Source of the DNA: Stenotrophomonas nematodicola
GTDB lineage: Bacteria; Pseudomonadota; Gammaproteobacteria; Xanthomonadales; Xanthomonadaceae
DNA: 64,000 nt
Direction: 5' to 3'
Assembly (NCBI RefSeq): GCF_009467805.1
Contig: NZ_WIAY01000001.1
Coordinates: 1,444,873 to 1,508,872, forward strand
Positions 27,016 through 35,183 of the stretch are shown in pieces. The notes below the pieces were generated by a model. It saw nothing but the letters and a program-made list of their open reading frames with translations, was not told the origin of the DNA and searched no databases. Each line of letters opens with the position of its first letter. The stretch's first letter is position 1. The translations under genes were made by a program, and so were the position numbers.

Positions 27016-27323
27016 CATTTTCCTTTGAACGGCGGACGCAGGCATGCGGCGCGGGGCGGCCGCCTCAATCATAGCCGCAGCCCGTCGCACCAGAACGTGC
27101 CGAATGCGGCACAGCATGGATCGGAACGGGTTCACAGCATCGGCCCTGCGGCCGCAGGGTGAGGCATCCGAAGCGTGCCAGTAGTCGTAAACGACATACA
27201 TGGCCCGTCACGCTTCGCATTCGCCCCGCACTTTCCCTACATAGCACCTCCCGGGTTTCGGCGTATCACCCACGGCACTGCACGCCGCCGTGCGCCTGTC
27301 GCCGTTGCACCCAAGGAGCCCAC
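27016..27323. other. Intergenic stretch before the nuclease gene
   Basis: About 308 bases between divergent genes. It holds one short perfect inverted repeat GTCGT-AA-ACGAC at 27184-27195 and a good Shine-Dalgarno (AAGGAG, 27313-27318) for the nuclease gene. No RNA gene, terminator or convincing promoter hexamer pair was seen. It must contain the promoter of the nuclease gene. Confidence 0.5.
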
Positions 27324-28472
27324 ATGAACCGCACACCGCTTGCACTGGCGCTGGTCGCCCTGCTTTTCAGCGTCTCTGTGAACGCACGCGAAGACGACGA
27401 CTGCCCGTCCGACGCGCAGATGATCGCCAGCATGTCGATGGCCGAGCTTCGGCAGTACGAGGCCGCGCTGGAGAATCCAGAGCTTCCCTTCGACGAGGTC
27501 TGCAAGGACGCCAGCGACCAGGACGAAGCAGACGCTGCAGGCTCGCGCCTGCACTACTGCGTCAAGCGAACTGCACCCTATTCCTCCCACAACCCCGACA
27601 CCGGCCAGACCGAGACCGCCACTGTGACGCTGTACGGCTACGTGTCCCTGCCCCGAAACGGCCAGACATGGATGCATCGCGTCCGCGTGGTGTTCGATGC
27701 CGTGCAGGGCAATGCAATGTCCGGCTTGGTCGTTGTTCCCGAGCTCTACTGCGGCAGCTGCACCGACAGGCAGCCCTTCGCCCCCCTCACGTTGTCGGGC
27801 CCGGGCACGTTCGACTTCGCCGTTCCCCTGGGATTCGATACCGATGAGGGAAAGACCGGCCAGGACACCCAACTGGTGCTGTCGCGCTTCAACAATGACC
27901 AGTCATTGATCCAGAGTTCGGCGCCAACGCTTCGCTGCGACAAAGTAGCCAGGAGCAGTACGTCCGGGTGTCGATTCGCCGACTACCCTGCCGTCTTCGA
28001 GGTAAGCCTGAGCGATCCCGATACGGATGAGTCGGCCGAGCACATCAAGGTTGCACAGTCGACGCTCCCCGGCACGATCGGCAGGTGGCATGAAAATCCT
28101 GATGCACGGGGTGTACCTGGTTGCACAGTCGATACTGCCGGGAACATAGGCTACTGGCATCACGATGCTTGGCTGAGAGGCGCGGCACTGACACGAACGA
28201 GTGACGCCAGACTAAACACCGCCAACCGCACTGCAGCCGGGAAACTGTGTCGCACGCGATTTCCAGAGAGCGCGGGCGCTGGACTGAACTGTGACGAATA
28301 CCCGTTCGCAGCAACGAACCAGGGCGCCTCTGTCGTGCCGGAATCGTCCATGTCGGTACGCTACATTCTTGGCGAAGGCAATCAGAAGGTCGGGCGCAGA
28401 CTGGGCAACTTCTTCTGCACCGCGGCACGCGTGCTCGATGGTGAGCAGTTCCGGGTGAAGGTCGTCGAGTAA
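27324..28472 (+). CDS. Secreted NucA/NucB-domain deoxyribonuclease, probable toxin
   Basis: A 382-residue protein with a signal peptide (first 21 residues, cleavage near VNAR). Residues 25-280 form a cysteine-containing domain I do not recognise (YCVK, LYCGSC, CDKV). The C terminus carries the NucA/NucB nuclease pattern: NCDEYPFAATNQGA with Asp324-Glu325, SVRYILGEGNQKVGRRLGNFF from 345, and DGEQFRVKV at the end. In characterised NucB the Asp-Glu motif is catalytic. The next gene encodes a SUKH-family protein, so this is read as a toxin with its immunity protein, although a nutritional or biofilm DNase is also possible. AAGGAG 5 bases before ATG fixes the start. Confidence 0.85.
   Translation: MNRTPLALALVALLFSVSVNAREDDDCPSDAQMIASMSMAELRQYEAALENPELPFDEVCKDASDQDEADAAGSRLHYCVKRTAPYSSHNPDTGQTETATVTLYGYVSLPRNGQTWMHRVRVVFDAVQGNAMSGLVVVPELYCGSCTDRQPFAPLTLSGPGTFDFAVPLGFDTDEGKTGQDTQLVLSRFNNDQSLIQSSAPTLRCDKVARSSTSGCRFADYPAVFEVSLSDPDTDESAEHIKVAQSTLPGTIGRWHENPDARGVPGCTVDTAGNIGYWHHDAWLRGAALTRTSDARLNTANRTAAGKLCRTRFPESAGAGLNCDEYPFAATNQGASVVPESSMSVRYILGEGNQKVGRRLGNFFCTAARVLDGEQFRVKVVE
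28050..28132 (+). repeat. Internal direct repeat in the nuclease gene
   Basis: GTTGCACAGTCGA occurs perfectly at 28050-28062 and 28120-28132, 70 bases apart. In both copies it is followed by diverged sequence of the same type, ending in GGCAT. The two copies are read in different frames of the gene until a one-base length difference brings them back into register. This looks like an old short tandem duplication just upstream of the nuclease domain. Confidence 0.6.
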
Positions 28473-28532
28473 TGCGAATGAGACGTCGCGCGAACGCAGC
28501 GGCGCACCAGTCATTGATCGGAGACGGTAACG

Positions 28533-29174
28533 ATGATGGCAATGGATGAGCTGATGCAGGCAATGAACACTGCTGCAATCGCGCACTGGAGAGCCTCGCC
28601 AGCAGAGGCGCACGTCGACCTTGGGCTGAGTCCATTCCTCGCAACGCACCCGGATTCCGCACTGGCCGATCTGGCGCGACGCTGCCTGTCGGGGGATGTC
28701 GTCTGGCTCGGAATGCCCCCCGCATCCAAGGCCAGCATTCTCGCCGCAGAGGCGCGGCTTGGGATCTCGCTTCCGCCAAGCTACAAGCAGTTTCTGTCTG
28801 TCAGCAATGGGTTTTTGATGCCCGGCAACTACATCAGCACCTTGCTTCCGGTCGAGTTGATCCAGCCATTCGGCAATGAGAACGCGACGATTGCCTCCGA
28901 CTGGAGGAGCATGCTTGAAGAGGAGGCATCGGAGGATGAGCCGTGGCTGATGGCACGTCTTGGCGACGCGATTCAGCTGTCCGGGCCGCCCGGCAAAGGT
29001 GAAGACTTCGTCTTGCTGGATCCAACGTTCATGCATCCTGGCGAAGAGAACGAAATCGTGACCTACTGGACACAATTGCAGGAGCATCACAGCAGCTTCG
29101 TCGCCTACCTTGAAAGCGCGCTGGCCGGCTTGTTGAATCTGACTGCGTTTCTTCAGAAGGGAACAGATCGTTGA
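28533..29174 (+). CDS. SMI1/KNR4 (SUKH-1) family protein, probable immunity protein
   Basis: A 213-residue cytoplasmic acidic protein. The SUKH signature SILAAEARLGISLPPSYKQFL followed by SVSNGFLMPG lies at about residues 70-100, and the rest keeps the family pattern of aromatic and acidic positions (QPFGNEN...DEPWLMARLGDAI; GEDFVLLDP). SUKH proteins are the commonest immunity proteins for nuclease toxins. It begins 60 bases after the NucA/NucB-type gene on the same strand. The first ATG at 28533 has GGAG 8 bases upstream; further ATGs at 28536 and 28542 cannot be excluded. Confidence 0.88.
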   Translation: MMAMDELMQAMNTAAIAHWRASPAEAHVDLGLSPFLATHPDSALADLARRCLSGDVVWLGMPPASKASILAAEARLGISLPPSYKQFLSVSNGFLMPGNYISTLLPVELIQPFGNENATIASDWRSMLEEEASEDEPWLMARLGDAIQLSGPPGKGEDFVLLDPTFMHPGEENEIVTYWTQLQEHHSSFVAYLESALAGLLNLTAFLQKGTDR

Positions 29175-29216
29175 ACGCAACTGCGGCGTACCGCTTCCGG
29201 TACGCCGCACGGTACC

Positions 29217-29600
29217 TCACCGGCTGGTCGGCTCCACCACCACCGCCGTCCCGTAGCACAGCACCTCGGTCAACCCGGTCATGATGTCGGTCGCGTCATA
29301 GCGCATGGCGATGATTGCGTTGGCACCCAGCAGCCGCGCGTGCCTGGCCATGTCGCGGTAGGTTTCCTCGCGCGCCTGCTCGCACAGCTCGGTGTAGATG
29401 GTGATGTTGCCGCCAAACAGCGTCTGCAGGCTGCCAAGGACGTTGCCCACGATCGAGCGCGAGCGCACGGTAATGCCGCGTACCACGCCGAGACTGCGCA
29501 CCACGCGGAAGCCGGGCAGTTCCATTGCCGTGGTCACCATCGAATCGTCTAGCCGGGGGGCGGCAGGCGGATGTGCGCTGTTGTTGTAAGGGTCTGCCAT
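29217..29600 (-). CDS. YbjQ family (UPF0145) heavy-metal-binding-domain protein
   Basis: A 127-residue protein with the YbjQ fold: [62 protein letters not shown], and [13 protein letters not shown]. Members form ring-shaped pentamers; a physiological role is not established. A hydrophilic leader of about 20 residues precedes the core. It follows the SUKH gene in convergent orientation, 42 bases away, and marks the return to conserved sequence after the accessory module. Confidence 0.9.
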   Translation of the reverse strand: MADPYNNSAHPPAAPRLDDSMVTTAMELPGFRVVRSLGVVRGITVRSRSIVGNVLGSLQTLFGGNITIYTELCEQAREETYRDMARHARLLGANAIIAMRYDATDIMTGLTEVLCYGTAVVVEPTSR

Positions 29601-29640
29601 TGCGTCTCTCTGGTGACTGCGGGTACGGCTGTACGCGGTG

Positions 29641-30159
29641 TCAGCGCGGTTGCGAGGCGCGGGTCAGCGCGTCGGCAACCAGCTGCCGCAGCAGCGGCTG
29701 CGCGTCGGCCCGCATCTCGGCAGCCACCGTGTTCTGCAGCGCGTTGAAACGCGCCGCGTGCGGTGAGCGGGTCCCTTGCGATGCCAGCGAATGCAGCGCG
29801 TCCGCGGAGAAGTGCCGGGCATAGATTGCCGCCAGCATGCCGTCCCAGCGGGCCTGGTAGGCCGGCAGCAGGCGGCCGATCTCCGCCTGCACGCGCTGCG
29901 TCGCGGCATCGGCCCCGGTCTGTTCGACCATCGACGCGAACGTGGTGGTGCTGCGTGCCGCCTCGTCGGCGAGCTGCGCCAGCCCCTTGCCGAGCCTGAA
30001 GCGCGCGACCAGCGCCGCTGCGGGGTCGGCAGACGCCGTCGGGGCGGAGGGCACACCCGTCCTTGTTGCCGTCGATGGCGCCTCACCACAGCCTGCCAAC
30101 GACAGCCCCGCCAGCAACGCCGCCACGTGTACAGAACGCACGCATGCCCGGAACGTCAT
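29641..30159 (-). CDS. Putative lipoprotein, DUF2059-like
   Basis: A 172-residue protein with a lipobox (LSLAGC). The C-terminal helical region, with the [26 protein letters not shown] pattern, resembles DUF2059 proteins, but the match is from memory and weak. The start is placed at 30159 (MTFRACV); a four-residue longer form is possible. Probably a periplasmic lipoprotein of unknown role. It lies 40 bases upstream of the YbjQ gene on the same strand. Confidence 0.75.
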   Translation of the reverse strand: MTFRACVRSVHVAALLAGLSLAGCGEAPSTATRTGVPSAPTASADPAAALVARFRLGKGLAQLADEAARSTTTFASMVEQTGADAATQRVQAEIGRLLPAYQARWDGMLAAIYARHFSADALHSLASQGTRSPHAARFNALQNTVAAEMRADAQPLLRQLVADALTRASQPR

Positions 30160-30401
30160 TCCAACCTCCATGCAGGGACGACTGCCACACCGTGCATCCG
30201 TTGCGACGCACTCGAGCGCGACAGCCCGATCCCCCTATTGTGCCCCATCCCGATGCCGCCGCCGGGTCCACCGGCCCCACTGCCGGGTGGCTCCGGCCGC
30301 GTCCGCTGCGTGGCAACGCGCGGTCATCGTGCCGCCCGCCACGGTTTCACAGGGACATTTGCTATCGTGCCGCCCGTCAGCTCCCGCTTCCCTGGATTCG
30401 C

Positions 30402-30761
30402 ATGCCCCGTAAACCGCCCGCCTCCGCCTCCCCGGCCGCCCTGCTGCGGGTAGCTACCAAGGAGGCGTATGAGCGCGTCCTCGTGCTGCTCAACGCCAGT
30501 TTCGCCGACTTCAGCCCGGAACAGCAGCGCAGGATCCGGGCCGCCGTGGCCGTTGAGCACTCGACCCACCCCGGCCCCCGCGCCAAGCCCGCCAAAGCGG
30601 CGGCAGAGGCGCCGCCACGCTACTGGCTGCCGCACAGCCAGGTCACCTGGTCCGGCCGCGGCCGCGTGCCCCAGGCCTTCCTCGCCTGGGAAGGCACCGT
30701 GGCCCATACCGAATGGAAAAAGCACCACCCCGACGAACGCTTCCCGGCGTACCCGGGCTGA
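30402..30761 (+). CDS. H-NS-like DNA-binding protein
   Basis: A 119-residue basic protein. Residues 75-119 carry the H-NS C-terminal DNA-binding pattern: YWLPHSQVTWSGRGRVPQAF, where WSGRGRxP is the minor-groove-binding loop. The N-terminal half (SPAALLRVATKEAYERVLVLLNASF) is helical and may dimerise, but it is shorter than in H-NS. The stop overlaps the start of the VOC gene by one base (TGATG). Regulation of foreign or AT-rich DNA is plausible, and the nuclease/SUKH module lies 1.2 kb away; a direct link is speculation. Confidence 0.75.
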   Translation: MPRKPPASASPAALLRVATKEAYERVLVLLNASFADFSPEQQRRIRAAVAVEHSTHPGPRAKPAKAAAEAPPRYWLPHSQVTWSGRGRVPQAFLAWEGTVAHTEWKKHHPDERFPAYPG

Positions 30762-31153
30762 TGGACGCAGACGCGCATCAGACGGTCATTCCGCAACTGC
30801 GCATGACCGACGCCACCCTCAGCGTGCCGTTCTATCAGCGGCTCGGGTTTGCCGTTGACTGGGAGCACCGGTTCGCCGACGGCATGCCGCTGTTCGTGCA
30901 GATCAGCCGCGCAGGGCAGCAGGTGTTCCTCAGCGAGCACGCCGGTGATTGTGAGCCGGGCGGCGCGGTGTACTTCCGCGTGGCGGACGTGGATGCCGTG
31001 CATGCGGCGTTCGTGGCGGCCGGCGCGCCGGTGTTGCGCGCGCCGGCAGACATGCCGTGGGGCGGGCGCGAGATGATGGTGGTCGATCCGGACAACAACC
31101 GGCTGCGGTTTGCGACGATGCCCGCCGCCGAATCACGCAGCGGTTCACGATGA
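30761..31153 (+). CDS. VOC (glyoxalase/bleomycin-resistance-like) protein
   Basis: A 130-residue single VOC module: VIPQLRMTDATLSVPFYQRLGF at the start, FLSEHAGDCEPGGAVYFRVADVDAVHAAF, and WGGREMMVVDPDNNRLRF at the end. This has the spacing of the bleomycin-binding/glyoxalase superfamily with short chains that dimerise. Metal or drug ligands cannot be assigned. It is coupled at both ends: TGATG with the H-NS-like gene and ATGA with the next gene. Confidence 0.88.
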   Translation: MDADAHQTVIPQLRMTDATLSVPFYQRLGFAVDWEHRFADGMPLFVQISRAGQQVFLSEHAGDCEPGGAVYFRVADVDAVHAAFVAAGAPVLRAPADMPWGGREMMVVDPDNNRLRFATMPAAESRSGSR

Positions 31154-32067
31154 GTCGCGGCATGAAGATGCGCACCGCCGTGGGTACGCACGGCACCCTG
31201 CACCGTGTTGACGACCTGCAGAAGCGCCATGACACAAAACAGACCCTGCCCACCCTGCTGTGTGACAGCCCGGGGTGCGGCGTTCCGGTGACGTTCGTGC
31301 CCGGGCACAGCAGGCGCCACGCCGGTCATGCCGAGCCCGTGCACATGCCGGCCTACATCGACCTGGGCAAGGAAGCCGAGCACCGCCCCGGCTGCCGGTA
31401 CGATGCGCCGGCGCACCTGCAGGCCCTGCTCGCCGCCGGCGCCGATGCCGACTTCCTGCCCCCGCTTGGCGAAGGAACGCACGAGCTGCGGCTGTTGCTC
31501 CTGCAGCAGGGCCTGAAACGTGGCGGTGCTGAGCATCACGGCGCGGACCCGGTACTGGCGGGCTACCTGCGCACCCTTGCCGATCTGCTCATCCTGCGCG
31601 CGATGTGCGGCAGCGACACGCTGCTGGCGACGCACCTGACCCTGCGCCTGGGCAAGAAGAAGGTCGACTGGAGCAGCTTCTTCTACACGCAGGACCGGTA
31701 CGACGAGGCCTGGGAACGGCTGGGCGCGACATCCACCGACCTGCCCCTGGCGCTGGTCGGCACGGTCCGCTCGCACCGCGCCACCCAGCCTGGTTCGGTG
31801 TACCTCAACTGCGCACCGAAGTACCAGCATACCGGCGTGACCGACCGCAGGGATTTCTATGAAATCAGCGTCGGGCACAGCGATGCGGCGTGGCTGCAGT
31901 CCTTCCCGGTGGGGACGGAAATCGTGATGTTCGGGCTGTGGCGCCAGGGCAGAACCACCACCTCGTCCCGGCCCCATCCCACCGACCCGCGCCGTACCAT
32001 CACCAACGTGACCCACAAGCTGGCCTTGTGGCCCAGCGTGAAGCACCAGCTGGTGCGGGTGGCGTAA
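31150..32067 (+). CDS. Protein of unknown function with N-terminal Cys/His cluster
   Basis: A 305-residue protein not recognised. Near residues 35-80 it has a possible zinc site (LLCDSPGCGVPV, then H-x-R-R-H-x2-H and PGCRYD). A leucine-rich helical middle (DPVLAGYLRTLADLLILRAM) follows, then a beta-rich C-terminal region (LALVGTVRSH, VYLNCAPKY, EIVMFGLWRQG) that resembles an OB-like nucleic-acid-binding barrel. The N-terminal arrangement recalls competence-type CoiA zinc regions, but the match is weak. The ATG overlaps the VOC stop by 4 bases, so it is the third gene of a tight operon. Confidence 0.75.
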   Translation: MSRGMKMRTAVGTHGTLHRVDDLQKRHDTKQTLPTLLCDSPGCGVPVTFVPGHSRRHAGHAEPVHMPAYIDLGKEAEHRPGCRYDAPAHLQALLAAGADADFLPPLGEGTHELRLLLLQQGLKRGGAEHHGADPVLAGYLRTLADLLILRAMCGSDTLLATHLTLRLGKKKVDWSSFFYTQDRYDEAWERLGATSTDLPLALVGTVRSHRATQPGSVYLNCAPKYQHTGVTDRRDFYEISVGHSDAAWLQSFPVGTEIVMFGLWRQGRTTTSSRPHPTDPRRTITNVTHKLALWPSVKHQLVRVA

Positions 32068-32096
32068 GCATCGGCGACGCGCGCCCGCGCCCTGCG

Positions 32097-32555
32097 TCAG
32101 GGCTGCGGGATGCGCGTCGACGCCGGCTTGCTGTACCAGAGCGCGTTGACGATGATCCAGCGTTCGCCGAATCGCCCCATGTGGAAGTAGTCCACGAACC
32201 ACGGCGTCTCCAACCGCACCGAGGCCGCATCGGCCGTCACATCCAGCACGCGGCAGCTGCGGTTCCACTGCTCCCTCGGGGTCTTCAACGCACCCTGGCG
32301 GGTGAGCTCCACCAGTTCCTCCCTGCTCATGCGGCGCAGGCCCAGCCGCTCGTCCGGGGTATCGCCCAGCACCCTGCGCTTGGCCAGGTCCGGGTGCAGC
32401 GACCGCGCCACCCGGTCCGGGTCCGCCTCCAGTTGGCCGTCCACATAGTCCAGGCAGGTGGCCTCGATGGCCGCCAGTGTGGCGGCATCCGGCGCGGACG
32501 GCGTGTTCGCTGCCACGGCAGCGACAGCGGCAATCAGCAGGGCAAGCGCGGGCAT
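32097..32555 (-). CDS. Exported NTF2-like protein (putative lumazine-binding family)
   Basis: A 152-residue protein with a signal peptide (first 16 residues, MPALALLIAAVAAVAAN). The rest fits the NTF2-like/SnoaL fold: IEATCLDYVDGQLEADPDRVARSLHPDLAKR, MSREELVELTRQG, VTADAASVRLETPWFVDYFHMGRFGERWIIVNALW. Such proteins bind small ligands; no catalytic residue can be named. It stands alone on the minus strand, convergent with the preceding operon. Confidence 0.85.
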   Translation of the reverse strand: MPALALLIAAVAAVAANTPSAPDAATLAAIEATCLDYVDGQLEADPDRVARSLHPDLAKRRVLGDTPDERLGLRRMSREELVELTRQGALKTPREQWNRSCRVLDVTADAASVRLETPWFVDYFHMGRFGERWIIVNALWYSKPASTRIPQP

Positions 32556-32649
32556 CGTTGTTCCAGGCGGTGAGCAAGGGTGACCGCATTGAACGCCATT
32601 GCCCGCCGGCTCTGCCAGTGCCCCGGGTCGCTCACCGTGATCCGGTCAC

Positions 32650-32931
32650 TCACCCGCACCACTGCTGCTCACACGGGATGCCGTCGTTGTCCCCGTCCAT
32701 CTGCGTACCGGGACAGTTCTGGATGAAATACGTGGCCTCTTCGCACGAGCGCATGTGCGAGCAGTGCGTGCGGCCATCGCAGCTGTAGCGCGCAGGCGCT
32801 GCCGTGGCAGGTTCAGGTGCAGCCCAGGCGCTGCGGGAGGTTCCAACATCGGCAAGGTCAACGTGCCTGAGCTTGCTGTAGCCGTACGCGGCGACCAGGC
32901 ACAGTACCGCGCCGATAATGATCTTCTTCAT
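32650..32931 (-). CDS. Excalibur calcium-binding-domain protein
   Basis: A 93-residue protein with one N-terminal membrane anchor or signal (KKIIIGAVLCLVAAYGYS) and a C-terminal Excalibur motif: the cysteine pattern CDGRTHCSHMRSCEEATYFIQNCPG then the Ca2+ loop DGDNDGIPCEQQWC. The DxDxDGxxCE loop is the hallmark of the domain. The start at 32931 is preferred since MKK begins a classical signal; the longer frame is not credible. Probably exposed to the periplasm; function unknown. Confidence 0.9.
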   Translation of the reverse strand: MKKIIIGAVLCLVAAYGYSKLRHVDLADVGTSRSAWAAPEPATAAPARYSCDGRTHCSHMRSCEEATYFIQNCPGTQMDGDNDGIPCEQQWCG

Positions 32932-33013
32932 CGTCCCTGGCTCCCCCTGATCTGGCTGGAGCATAGGCAAGCACAGGACGGCCGGCAAGCGGGCGTGGGC
33001 AGGCAGCCGCCCG

Positions 33014-35002
33014 TCAGCGCGCGCTTCCGTCCACATAGGGTCGCGACTGCAGCATCAGCACCTCATCGCCCACCACGGCCCACTCGATGTCCTGGTCCAC
33101 GCCGCCCAGTGCCTGCTTGGTGGTTGTTCCGATCCTGGCCAGCCGCGCGATCAGCGCATCGGTCAGGACCTGCCGCGAGCCGGTGATGGGCACCTCGCGG
33201 ACGCCACCCGCGGCGTTGGCCACCAGTTGGGTATCCTCGGCCGACCGGCTCAGCACCTGCACCGCCTTGGACCAGCTGGAGTACATCACCTGCTCGGCCT
33301 GGCGCTTGCCTTCCACCACGCGGATGCCCAGACCGCGCTTGGCCGAAATGTAGGTGATGTGGCGGCGCGCGGCATCGAAGGGGTCACGGGTGATCATCAC
33401 ACCGGAACTGTCTGAAGGCGCGGCGCGCTGGACCAGTACCGCCATCGCCACGGCATCCTGCTGCAGCCCGGCGGCCGTGCGCGCTTCGTATGCCTCGAAG
33501 TTGTAGACCGATGCCCACACCGTCTGCACGGCCTTGGCCAGGTCATCGGCGCGGGTCACGTTGGGAACGGTGGTGTACAGCCCGGCACCACTGAAACCGG
33601 GCAGGTCCTCGGAGTTGGACGAGCTGCGCACGAACACACCGCCTCCCTGCAGCTGCTCGCGCCAGCGGGCCTCCAACGTGCGGATGAAGGCCGGATCGGG
33701 CGCGGCATTGGCGATCTCGGCACGCAGCGTGGCCAGCGCCTCGCGGCGCACGTCCGGGTCTGTGCCGAAGCCGGGGCGCCGCTGCAGCGCGTGCAGCCGC
33801 TCGTCGATCTGCAGCCGCTGCATCATCGCCTGGTAGTGCGAGAACGGGATGCAGAAACCGTCCGGCACGCGCGCGGCGGGCGGCAGCGCGGTTTTCAGTG
33901 TGCCCAGGTTGGCCGCCTTCACCCCGCAGTGGGAACTGTCGCGCGCACGCAGGGACGCCAGCGGCTTGAGCGCCACCACCGTCAGGTCCGGGCGGGGCAG
34001 ATTGCGTGCCGCCGGGCGGACCGCCGTGGCGGAAGGCGTTCTGGCCGGGCGCGCCAGCGGCGTAACCCGGTAGTTGTTGGCGGTCACCTCCAGCGTCACC
34101 CAGCGCCCGTCATATTGGCGCAGCGCATTCTGCGCGTCGGCCACGTATGCGTTGGGGATGCCCCAGCCCTTGGCCAGCAGGTTGACGTGCGACAGCAGCG
34201 TGGACGGTCGCTGCGTCACCAGGCCGGCCACCGGTGCCAGCGCGATCGGCACCTCATCCAACACCGGAATATCGCGCGGCGACAGCGTGCGCAGCTGCTG
34301 CTCGGAACGCACGATGCGCAGCCGGCCTTCCGCGCGGCCGGTGTTCAGCGGCAGGAAGCGCTGCTCGCGCAGCAGGGCCTCCTGGCTGACGTAAGGCAGC
34401 TTCATGGTGCTGGCCAGCTGCTCGTGCCGGGTGGAGTTGGTCTTGAAGCGGATGGGGTCGCGGAACGAGGCGCGCACCACCTGGTCGGTCTGCAGCAGCA
34501 GGGGCGCGGTGAGCTGGTCGCCCTCCCAGAACTCGTAGGTGTAGCCCGGCAGATCCTGCTGCCAACTGATCGTGCCGAACAGGAAGCGCCGCTGCGGATC
34601 GCGGTACTGCGCATTGAGCGTGGCCTTGTCCATGCCCGGCAGCAGCCGCTGGCGGCGTACGAACTGCTCGTGCAGCGCAATGCGCGGGGTGTTGATGTAG
34701 TAGATGCGCGCCGCGTTGCGCCGGTCGATCACGAAGATCAGGTGCGGCATTTCCAGCGCGGTGCCTGCGTTGTACACGCGCGCGAGCTGCATGAACTGGG
34801 CGCGGCTGTCGATGCGCGACAGGTAATCCGGTCCCTCGGCCACCGGCGTGGCGGACGTATCGCTGCCCTGCCGGTACTCGTAGGGCGACGGTTTGCGCGC
34901 GGTCTGCGCCAGCGCGGGAGCGACACACCCCAGCAGCAATGTGAGAACGGCGACACGTGCCCACAGGGGTCGTACAGCAGAGGTCGTACAGGCTCGTTCC
35001 AT
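33014..35002 (-). CDS. Exported PEP/pyruvate-binding (PEP-synthase-like) protein
   Basis: A 662-residue protein that starts with a clear signal peptide (VLTLLLGCVAPALAQ). Residues 35-270 are not recognised. Around 275-310 is a PEP-utiliser mobile-domain-like motif, STLLSHVNLLAKGWGIPNAYV. The C-terminal 300 residues are a complete PPDK-type ATP-grasp domain: GVKAANLGTL, VPDGFCIPFSHYQ, VFVRSSSNSEDLPGFSGAG, SGVMITRDPF, and DIEWAVVGDEVLMLQSRPYV. Domain order is the reverse of PEP synthase, and export is odd for an ATP-dependent fold. The ATG at 35002 is chosen for the signal peptide. Confidence 0.88.
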   Translation of the reverse strand: MERACTTSAVRPLWARVAVLTLLLGCVAPALAQTARKPSPYEYRQGSDTSATPVAEGPDYLSRIDSRAQFMQLARVYNAGTALEMPHLIFVIDRRNAARIYYINTPRIALHEQFVRRQRLLPGMDKATLNAQYRDPQRRFLFGTISWQQDLPGYTYEFWEGDQLTAPLLLQTDQVVRASFRDPIRFKTNSTRHEQLASTMKLPYVSQEALLREQRFLPLNTGRAEGRLRIVRSEQQLRTLSPRDIPVLDEVPIALAPVAGLVTQRPSTLLSHVNLLAKGWGIPNAYVADAQNALRQYDGRWVTLEVTANNYRVTPLARPARTPSATAVRPAARNLPRPDLTVVALKPLASLRARDSSHCGVKAANLGTLKTALPPAARVPDGFCIPFSHYQAMMQRLQIDERLHALQRRPGFGTDPDVRREALATLRAEIANAAPDPAFIRTLEARWREQLQGGGVFVRSSSNSEDLPGFSGAGLYTTVPNVTRADDLAKAVQTVWASVYNFEAYEARTAAGLQQDAVAMAVLVQRAAPSDSSGVMITRDPFDAARRHITYISAKRGLGIRVVEGKRQAEQVMYSSWSKAVQVLSRSAEDTQLVANAAGGVREVPITGSRQVLTDALIARLARIGTTTKQALGGVDQDIEWAVVGDEVLMLQSRPYVDGSAR

Positions 35003-35183
35003 GATGCCGGTGCGGGAATGAAGTGGGTGGATCATAAGGCAGTCCCGCCCGCGCTGCCGGAACTGGGGTCCGGGCCAGGCATGCGCCGGCCCGGGCACCT
35101 GATTGTCGCGGTTTGGCACCCACCCGACGTGGTGGCGCGCGGCTGGGAGATACTGCGAGGCCCACGCCAAGGAGCGGTTCGTG

